DNA from: Agapetus fuscipes
Lineage: Eukaryota; Arthropoda; Insecta; Trichoptera; Glossosomatidae
DNA length: 64,000 nt
Assembly (NCBI GenBank): GCA_951799405.1
Contig: OX637332.1
Location: 15,195,001 to 15,259,000, forward strand
Direction of reading: 5' to 3'
In this document: positions 56,450 through 64,000 of the stretch, piece by piece
How positions within the stretch are numbered: position 1 is the stretch's first letter
How the letters are laid out: the number at the start of each line of letters is the position of its first letter
The notes under the pieces: generated by a model
Database searches by the model: none
What the model saw: only the letters and a program-made list of their open reading frames with translations
What the model was told of the DNA's origin: nothing
Translations under genes and position numbers: made by a program

Positions 56450-57980
56450 TACGCCATTCTACTTACTCTGTATACAAAAAAATGTGCAAATCAGTCATAA
56501 TGGATATATTTTGAAAAAATATATAAGTGAGAACGAAATTTTTGTATTCCAATTCAAATATTTAATTTTCGGGATAGATACTCGTATAAGAATTTTTTTA
56601 TGCTTCAGATTTAAAAATAAAAGGATTGCCATGCTATGTCAAGTATATACAACTATCTACTTTTGTATGTCCATCGTATATATTTGTATTTATTTAAAAA
56701 GGGTGTATGAAATTTAGATATCATCTTAGGTATTATTTATTGAACAGTGTGTGACAGTGAAAAAATTCCGAATTCTCATCAAATGTGAGAATATTTAATA
56801 AGTACTTACATTACTAATTTGAGGTAAGGAATGATTGGTTTCAGATGGTTCATTTTTTATGTTACTCATAAACGATTCTGTATTTCAAGTAGTGAAGTAG
56901 ATATCCTGAAGAATAATCTAAATTTATTTATTTTCCAGTGATATGTGGAAAGGGGGACCTAGAATTTTGTTCTGATTTTTTCCATTTAGAAACAAATTGA
57001 CAAACACTAAGAAGAATGTTACGAAGAGATGAACTTAACAGCGATTTTTCTCAGTGTAGGAATATAAATACGAACAACATGAAAATGCAATTTCACGGAT
57101 AGCGTACCTCGAGAGTTCCTAAAAAGATAAATTTAAATGTTATATTTTATATGAGCTGGATTTTAAAAATAATAATTCAAAGTAAAAATATATTACTTTC
57201 CGTTGGACTTGCTAAGCAAACAAGATCCCCGGTTCAACATGCAAATCGGGGTTATAAATCAGTTGTGGCGCCCTGAGCGAATGCCCGCTCCGTCCCGGGC
57301 CCAACAACAGAAACAATTAACATTATATTAATGTTTGTCCATAAATAAACAATAAAATTGTGAAACATTAAAAAATATCTCCGAGCACATGAGAAAACTG
57401 GCGTGATCTGCTGTTAAGATTTGGCGACAAATTATGAAAATATTAACATACTTAAACAAGTATTTCATGTTCCATTTCAACAATATTTTTTTTTAAGTGC
57501 CCCTTAGTAGATTTTAAATCGCAACTTTTTTTTATAACAATGTACTCATCATTATTTTACAGCTCTACAAAGAAGACTTCAATAAATTCACTAGATTTTG
57601 AACAAATGAAACAAGTCCAAAAAGTACTCAAATTAAGAATTTTTAGATCTAAAATCAGTTGGTGAAATAGGGCATAAGTTTTGTGAAAGAGATGATGTAG
57701 GAAGAAACGCGTGAAATGAACCGGGAAAAATAATGGACCTCACCCCGCTGTAATCAAATAGTATGCTGCATTTTGTTTTTCGTTGATAATTTACCAACTT
57801 TCACTTGGAGACCAGCTTGTTCGTGTCCACGAGAAAGACTACCGTAAAGATGGATGGATAGCTGGTCTTCAGCGTCACAGGAGGGAATCATTTCCGAAGC
57901 TACAATATGAGGAGGAAGAATAAGAACGATATGCTTTCATGTACGGTTTATAAGTAACAGGCATGAAATTCTGCTCAGAC
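56450..57980. other. no gene recognised
   Basis: AT-rich. The patch 57230-57310 (ATCCCCGGTTCAACATGC, GGCGCCCTGAGCG) is GC-richer and unexplained. Confidence 0.35.
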
Positions 57981-57984
57981 AAGG

Positions 57985-58035
57985 GAGCAGAGCTCCGAAG
58001 AAGTCACACTCACGGGTGACGAAACGTAAGTTAAA
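57985..58035 (+). ncRNA. hammerhead-like motif, altered core
   Basis: CCGAAGA, extra A, stem II GTCAC/GTGAC, GAAA, CGTA. U4 of the core is C. Related to 35875 by flanking sequence. Confidence 0.25.
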
Positions 58036-58187
58036 ATCTTCAAGAAGTATCAAGAAAAAGAAAAACGATGAAAATAAAAATAAAAACTATGGACCACGGT
58101 CAAAGCCCGGAAACACAAAATCAAGCATCTGAATCCGTCCCTGAAAGCCTAGAAACATAATATGGGCATGGAATTATAATAAACGTA

Positions 58188-58362
58188 AATTCACAATTAG
58201 ACACGTATAAGTTCGCGCTTAAACATGCCGCATATGGACTTACACTATAAAAACCTAAATCTCAAATGAACATACACCCTGCAACTCTTGCCGACCTTCC
58301 CTGAAACAGGGGTGACATTAGCAGAGTAAACCATTTTCTACAACATGGGTGGTCAGCCGCAT
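58188..58362 (-). repeat. family-A copy, tail missing, fused to SINE type 1
   Basis: Ends at GGTGGTCAGCCGCATA where the SINE begins. Confidence 0.8.
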
Positions 58363-58363
58363 A

Positions 58364-58492
58364 ATGAGATTTGAAATAAACACCGAAACGGGAAATTAAT
58401 AAAGAGATTTCTTACACTCAGGATGTGGATCGAACCAAAGTAGAAAAATAAGAAACGCAAGCTCTACCAACTGGGCTATCAACCGGACATAA
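58364..58492 (-). mobile_element. SINE type 1, head half joined to a family-A repeat
   Basis: Minus strand gives GGTTGATAGCCCAGTTGGTA and the start of the body. Its other side runs straight into the 5' end of a family-A copy. Confidence 0.7.
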
Positions 58493-58825
58493 TATTTTAC
58501 TCAAAGATGAACTCTCGCATATGTACTGTCGTTATTTATTTAAGCTTTAAAATAAATAGCTTATATTTTATGCAGGTTCATGGAATAATCCATTTGAGGG
58601 TATCTTTATGCGTTCATAGCCTCAGGCCAGCCATCCTATCACGAAGTGTTCCTTCATTATTAATAGTTTTATTATGTTTCTTTACAACAAAACACAAAAA
58701 ATAAACTATCACCCAATCACCTTCACATAAAAGCATACATTTTTAAAACTGACCATTCGATTTTTCGTGATTGTCGATACGAATTGCAAAATGAAAGCTA
58801 CGCATATTATATTGTATAATCATAT

Positions 58826-59012
58826 TTTACTTGCAAAGATATATTGACATTAAAAATTCAAATTAGATGCATACCCACAAACAGACACGTGTAAGTTCGC
58901 GCTTACAAATGCTGCATGTGTACTTGCAAATTAAAATCCATACCTCAAAGGAACATAAGCCCTGCAACTTTTGCCGTCCTTTCCCCAAGCAGGGGGGACA
59001 TTGGTAAATTGT
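58826..59012 (-). repeat. family-A copy, 5' end missing
   Basis: Runs from TTGCAAAGATATATTGACAT to GGGGACATTGGTAAATTG. Confidence 0.82.
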
Positions 59013-59014
59013 TC

Positions 59015-59236
59015 TTTGACGTATAGGTTGGTATGAGGCTGACCAACGATACTGTAAAAAAATGGTTCACTTTGCTAATGTCACCCCTGTTCCGGGAAGG
59101 TCATTTGAGGTTTGGTCAAGTACAGATGCAGCATTTATAAGCGCAAAATCATACGTGTCTGCTTATGGGAATGCATTTAATATGAATCTTAAATGTAATA
59201 TATCTTTGCAACTTTTTTAGAGATTAGATTAGAAAC
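59015..59236 (+). repeat. family-A copy, opposite to its neighbour
   Basis: Starts two bases after the minus copy ends, so the pair is head to head. Confidence 0.82.
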
Positions 59237-59644
59237 AACAATAATACAAAAACAATTCATTGTACTTTTTTCCACATTTGTAAACGTCTGCTTCGACTTT
59301 GTTATTAGTAAAGTACATTTAACTAACTCCAAGTAAAATACCCAATATTGATTAAAAGAAGAGTTTCGGAGAGATAAAAAATATCAATGAGGGAGATTTT
59401 TTTTTAAATATTCCGAAGCAAAAAGTGGAATTGTGTTTTTTGTTACATTATTTTTTATTATTATTAAATATTTAAATGTATAAAAAATGAATTATTATTT
59501 TCGGATGATTTGTAGGGTGTTCAGGCGTTCTTCAAAATCGATTTATTTTCTGTATGGCCATGCGTCTTCCAAGCGCCTGCCCTCCGGCAATTTACTTATG
59601 CTCACCCTATATCATATTCACACAGTAAACCAAAGCAAACACTG

Positions 59645-59715
59645 TAATGGCTCTGTAGTCTAGTCATGTAGACTTTGACTTATAATTCAAGGGTCCATAG
59701 TTCATGCTTGACCAG
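59645..59715 (+). mobile_element. possible tRNA-like SINE head
   Basis: CTCTGTAGTCTAGTCATGTA then GGTCCATAGTTCATGCTTG. Very decayed. Confidence 0.3.
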
Positions 59716-59811
59716 AGAGATAGTTATTAATTTCATTGCAATATTATAAAAAAGTTATAATTCATTTACCTTTAAAAAATATGAGTAACTAAGCTACACG
59801 ATATAGATGCT

Positions 59812-60054
59812 GTTCTTGACGTATTGGTTAGAATGAGGCTGACCACCCATACTGTAAAAAATGTTCACTTGGCCAATGTCACCCCTGTGTTAGGGAAGGT
59901 CGGCAAAAGTTGTAGGGTTTATGTTCATTTGAGATTTGGATCTTATTTGTAAGTATACATCCAGCATTTGTAAGTGCGAACTACACGTGTTTGTTTGTGA
60001 GCATGTATTTTATTTGAGCTTTAAATTTTAATATATCTTTGCAACTTAGATTAT
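59812..60054 (+). repeat. family-A copy, full length
   Basis: TTCTTGACGTATTGGTTAGA to TTTGCAACTTAGATTATAG, joined to a SINE. Confidence 0.88.
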
Positions 60055-60297
60055 AGGTAAGGGGTCCGGCCTTACGCCAGCCACTTCATTTGAAGTGGGG
60101 GTTTCCCAGCTCCCGAGGAGGCTGGAACTCATTTATTGTGAAGAATGAGTAAACCTTGCTGGATTTTAATTTGGGATTTGAAATGAGCACCGACACGGGA
60201 AATCATTTCTGACACCCTCGGTGGGATTCGGATTTCGGACCCGAGCTCACGGCATGGAATGCAAGCACTCTACCAACTGAGCTATCGACGGGACTGA
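60055..60297 (-). mobile_element. SINE type 1, 3' end lost
   Basis: Head with CGATAGCTCAGTTGGTAGAG and GGGTCCGAAATCC region, body to CCTTACC. It abuts the tail of a family-A element at 60054. Confidence 0.85.
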
Positions 60298-60530
60298 GTG
60301 GTGACACAAAACGGTAAAATCATACACTGCGTAAGAAAATAGGATAATTATGTAATTGTACACGAAATCATAAAAAAATCTGATTACATTTTTTTTATCC
60401 GGCTCAGAAAGAAGGCCTCTTGAAAAAGTTGACTATTGAGGCGAGTAAGACGCCGAGTAAACTAAAAGTATTTTTTTAAATTTAAGGTTCGTTTTTGATG
60501 ACACAAATGTTTATTTTGTTTCATTTTTGG

Positions 60531-62275
60531 CGTGTGTAAGAGTGGATGGTAAATGTAGCGAATGGTTTGATGTTAACAAGGGAGTACGACCAGTGGCGTG
60601 AATACCTTACAAGCTAAAAAGCTAAGCATGCGTACGCTCAGAAATGAAAATAATTAATATTTTTGAGTAGATTTAAGATATACATCAATATTCCTGCTAC
60701 TGCCATCTGTGAGGTAAAGTGGGATATTAATATTAGTCATTGCCGAACGAAACTCTGTTCTTCAAACGTGATTGAGAATTGTATGCCTGTCTTTGTTTAA
60801 CGTATGAAAAAGCTTGACCTCTGTAAGTTTGTATGAATATAGTCGCTTAAGCTCTTTTAATTCTAAATGAAAACACACATTCACAGATATTGCTTGAAGC
60901 TGTGGCTTGGAGTGCGCATGATAATAATATTCGGATAGGCTAAGCTTTTCGTCGATTAAATTTTACGATTCCAGACTGAAGCTGTTGACAGATTTATGAA
61001 TGACTTATGTATTGTGTTTTGAAAACACTGTCGCGTCAGGTTCAAATATCATAATAAATAACTTATTCCTTGTTTGCGATCGAGAATCCGGTTTTTATAG
61101 TAAACAATGAATTCCTGTGAAAATATAGTTGTACTCAGTAAGGATCTTAAGTATGTAAAGATTTATTAATTAATCCAAAATCGAAGTCTGAAGAGATTAA
61201 GAAACACTGAGGAAAGAAACAAAGGGGTAAGATTTATTATTTGTGATTTCGTGCAACTTTTATTATCCAGCATGCGCATAGCAGAAACCGTAGGCACGCC
61301 ACTGAGTACGACAGGGGTGTGTAATGAGTCCGTGGTTATTTAACATAATCATGGACAATTGTATGAAAGAAGCAGAAATTTCTCATTATGGTGTGAAAGT
61401 GGGTGAGACGAAAGTTGGAATTCTTCTCTATGCTGACGATGCCGTAGTGTTGGCTGATACAGCGGAGGAGCTCCAGATGATACTCACCAAAATGAATGAT
61501 GCTTTTAGTAAGAACGGTTTAAAAGTGAATGCCAGTAAGACGAAAGTATTAGTGTTTGACAGGACTGAGGAATGCGAGGAAATTGAGATAAGACTGAATG
61601 AAACAAGAGTGGAGGTCGTGAAAGAATTTGATTATCTGGGAAGCAAGTTTGAGTCGAATGGGAAATTGACGAAAGAATTGGAAAAGCGCGCTAGTAGAGG
61701 AAGAAGTGTAATGGGAACGATTGGAAGAATTGCAAGAAATAGGAAACTTACGAAGAATATGAGATTGGCGGTCCAAAATGGCATATTGGTTCCGACATTG
61801 ATGTATGGAAGTGAGACGTGGACAGTTAATGAATGTGAGCTGAGTAAAGTATGTAGGTACGGTTGAAATGGCTTACCTGAGAGCAATGGCTGGAAAGACA
61901 CTGAATGATAGAGTACGTAATGATTGGGTGATGAACGAGTGTGGTATAAAAGAGAATATGAGAATGAAAGTACAAAAAAGTACGATGAGATGGTTCGGAC
62001 ATCTCGAAAGAATGGATGATGAATGGCTAACGAAGAAAGTGTACAAAGGAAATGTCAGAGGAAAGCGCGGAAGGGGAAGGCCGAGGAAAGAATGGTTGAC
62101 CAAATAGGTGAGATTGCGAAAAAATGGAACCTGCAGAGTGAGAATAAGAGAAGAGTATGTATGAAAAAGGTGATGAATATTGAGGAAATGAAAGTGGTCT
62201 GCAAGGACAGAAAAAAGTGGAGGCGCATCTGCGGAGGTACCGGCCACCCCTAGTGGAACGGCGGCAGGATACAGT
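60531..62275 (+). mobile_element. RTE-like LINE, 5'-truncated, split by a hAT MITE
   Basis: Left piece 60531-60590 encodes VRVDGKCSEWFDVNKGVR; the frame resumes at 61313 as QGCVMSPWLF once the 714-bp insert and one target copy are removed. The catalytic LLYADDAVV is present. One frameshift at about 61855 (after SKVCRYG) and a stop at about 62105 break the C-terminal part, which continues to KKWRRICGGTGHP and a TACAGTACAGTACAG tail near 62275. It is a different subfamily from the 32-34 kb element. Confidence 0.85.
60591..61304. mobile_element. hAT-type MITE with 8-bp target duplication
   Basis: Ends are CAGTGGCGTGAATACC and (reverse complement) CAGTGGCGTGCCTACGG. Flanked by a perfect 8-bp direct repeat AGTACGAC at 60583-60590 and 61305-61312. 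The target is the reverse-transcriptase frame of a LINE, and removing the element plus one target copy restores it. No transposase frame inside. CAGTGGCG termini with 8-bp duplications are typical of hAT elements. Confidence 0.9.
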
Positions 62276-62446
62276 ACAGTACAGATGAAATTTATCAACG
62301 TGGGAGAACCAAGAGCATGAGAAAAATAGACCTTGTTCTAATTGAGAAAATAATGGTCAGTAGAGACTAACTCACGAAATGGGTCCACATGAAAATAACA
62401 GTAATTGTGAAATAAAAGCAAAAGCCGTGTTTTTCTACAATCATAT

Positions 62447-62640
62447 CGGTACTGTAAAAAATGGTTCACTTTGCCAATGCCACCCTTGTTTGAAGGAAGG
62501 TCGGTAAAAGTTGCAGGTGTATGTTCATTTAAGATTTGGATTTTTATTTGTAAGTACACATGCAGCATTTGTAAGCGCAAATTTACAAGAGTTTGTTTAT
62601 GGGCATGCATTTAATATGAATCTTTAATGATAACATATTA
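62447..62640 (+). repeat. family-A copy, 5' end missing
   Basis: TACTGTAAAAAATGGTTCAC to ATGAATCTTTAATGATAAC. Confidence 0.82.
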
Positions 62641-62784
62641 TTATAGATATCTGGACTGCGAGTAGGTATACACATTGCGTAAGTAGTCTTGCTTAATTGC
62701 ATGGAATTTACAAAAGCACCTCTAGCGAGAGTTTTAGTTTTAAAAAACAAAATCTGTAAACTCAATCCTGACGCTTGTGTTATC

Positions 62785-63045
62785 TAAATCTAAATATAAG
62801 TTGCAAAGATATGTATCATTTGAGGTTCATATTAAATGCATTATTAAAAGCAGCCACGCATAATTTCGCGCTCACACATGCCGCATGTGGACCTATAATA
62901 TAAAAACCCAATCTCAGATGAACATAAGCCCTGCAACTCTTGCCGTCCTTCCCTGAAACTGGGGTGACATTGGCAAACTGAACCATTTTTTACAGTATGG
63001 GTGGTCAGCCGCATACCAACCTATAAGTCAAGGAACAAAGAACTT
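62785..63045 (-). repeat. family-A copy, full length
   Basis: ATATAAGTTGCAAAGATATG to ACCTATAAGTCAAGGAAC. Confidence 0.88.
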
Positions 63046-63144
63046 TTGGAAAAAAATCGACGGGGGGGGGGGAGAATTGAGCATTTCTTTTGGCCTGCCA
63101 CAATAACAAAAATACTAATCCTGGCCCTCCACAATATTATGTTA

Positions 63145-63378
63145 GACACCCCATGCTGTAAAAATGGTTCACTTTGCCAATGTCACCCCTGTTACAGGGA
63201 AGGACGGCAAGAGTTGCAGGGTGTATGACGTATGTCCATTTGAGATTTGGTTTTTATGTTGAAGGTTCACATGAGGCATGTGCAAGCGCGAACTTGTACG
63301 TGTCCGGTTGTAAGAATGCATGTAATGTGAATCTCCAATGTAACATATCTTTGCAACTTAGATTAGATTAGATTAGAC
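63145..63378 (+). repeat. family-A copy, young subfamily
   Basis: ACCCCATGCTGTAAAAATGG to (GATTA) tail; a 7-bp insertion GACGTAT is its only large difference from the 697 copy. Confidence 0.9.
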
Positions 63379-63379
63379 A

Positions 63380-64000
63380 CCCCTGGGTGAGAGGGACAGA
63401 TGTTTTTTTGATTTCCATTGTAACTATTATTAGCATTAGCAAAAAATTCTATCTATTAATTATTTGAAACCTCAATAAGTTTCTATGAAAAAAAAACTTT
63501 GGCTTTTTTACTGTAAAGGGGCTGGTTATGGAAAACGGTGTAGGTACTACATGAAAAATTGAAAAATCCATTACAGAAAATCTGTACCTGATAAAACGTT
63601 TCTGATTGCAGATTTACGATCACCCGTGTTCATTTAACAAAATCATTGTTTTTCAGTGTAATTGGACAGTCTTATTGTAAAACATTACATCCTCTAATAG
63701 AGATATTTTTTTACATTTTCTCTTTCAAAAGAACCCAAAATTTCTTTAACGCAATGAACACAGATCCTACGTATATTATAGAAATGAAAGTACTTACAAA
63801 GCCATCCAAATATTTAAAACTCTCATGAGAGTCAATGGTTCGGCATCTCATAACTTATTACTAACGGGTCAAAAAAACAATTAATTAATTTATCCTTTAC
63901 CACGGTCCATGACTCATGGATTATTAACACAAATAATAACGTATAACTTGTGTTCGTAAACAAGGCTTCATACAAACACGCGTTCTCTCACCTGCTTTTT
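63380..64000. other. no gene recognised
   Basis: AT-rich, with no structure that I can support up to the window end. Confidence 0.4.

Noticed and set aside
61549..62298. Minus-strand frames opposite the 61-62 kb LINE
   Set aside because: Antisense shadows of LINE coding sequence.

Overview
The window is eukaryotic and almost certainly from an arthropod, most likely an insect. It is AT-rich, has spliced genes with GT/AG introns and polyadenylation signals, and is crowded with retrotransposon debris, tRNA-derived SINEs and small inverted-repeat DNA elements. I cannot fix the order from sequence alone. The frequent GGTACCTAC-type words and the repeat content would fit Lepidoptera or Hemiptera, but that is only an impression.

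The one clearly conserved host gene is the 3' part of an apterous (Lhx2/9-class LIM-homeobox) gene on the minus strand. Five exons join in frame: LIM1 (17084-17307), LIM2 (14350-14586), a basic GRPRKRK linker (13184-13317), the first part of the homeodomain (9801-10039), and the homeodomain end plus C-terminus (4532-4690). They sum to 993 nt with matching splice phases throughout. The first exons lie beyond 19 kb or outside the window. Immediately upstream of the LIM1 exon is an array of eighteen 95-bp units (17261-19001). Each unit copies the intron/exon border, so it copies the 3' splice site and the first 47 nt of the exon.

The second set of genes is a small family of secreted cysteine-rich peptides on the plus strand: a duplicated pair at 36.8 and 41.7 kb, inside a segmental duplication of roughly 2.3-2.5 kb, and a more distant relative at 56.1 kb. 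All three share a DPC...CC...YP(R)SC spacing after a signal peptide. In the duplicated pair the signal peptide is almost unchanged while the mature part has diverged.

The rest is mobile DNA. Most abundant is an unclassified ~260-280 bp element (called family A here) ending in a GATTA-type tail, with about 39 full or partial copies in both orientations. There are at least four tRNA-headed SINE types, RTE-like LINE fragments (the longest is a 5'-truncated, nearly open reverse transcriptase at 32.0-34.4 kb), a solo LTR with a 4-bp target duplication, a hAT-type MITE with a perfect 8-bp target duplication nested in a LINE, and a 1.7-kb Harbinger-like element. There are several smaller inverted-repeat elements. 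Several loci carry hammerhead-ribozyme-like cores of one shared architecture: CTGANGA, one extra base, stem II, GAAA, a 4-nt near-palindrome, then TC. Stems covary between copies. They are probably ends of Penelope-like elements or retrozymes. Two of them, at 31.55 and 53.16 kb, have an intact core and a complementary stem I.
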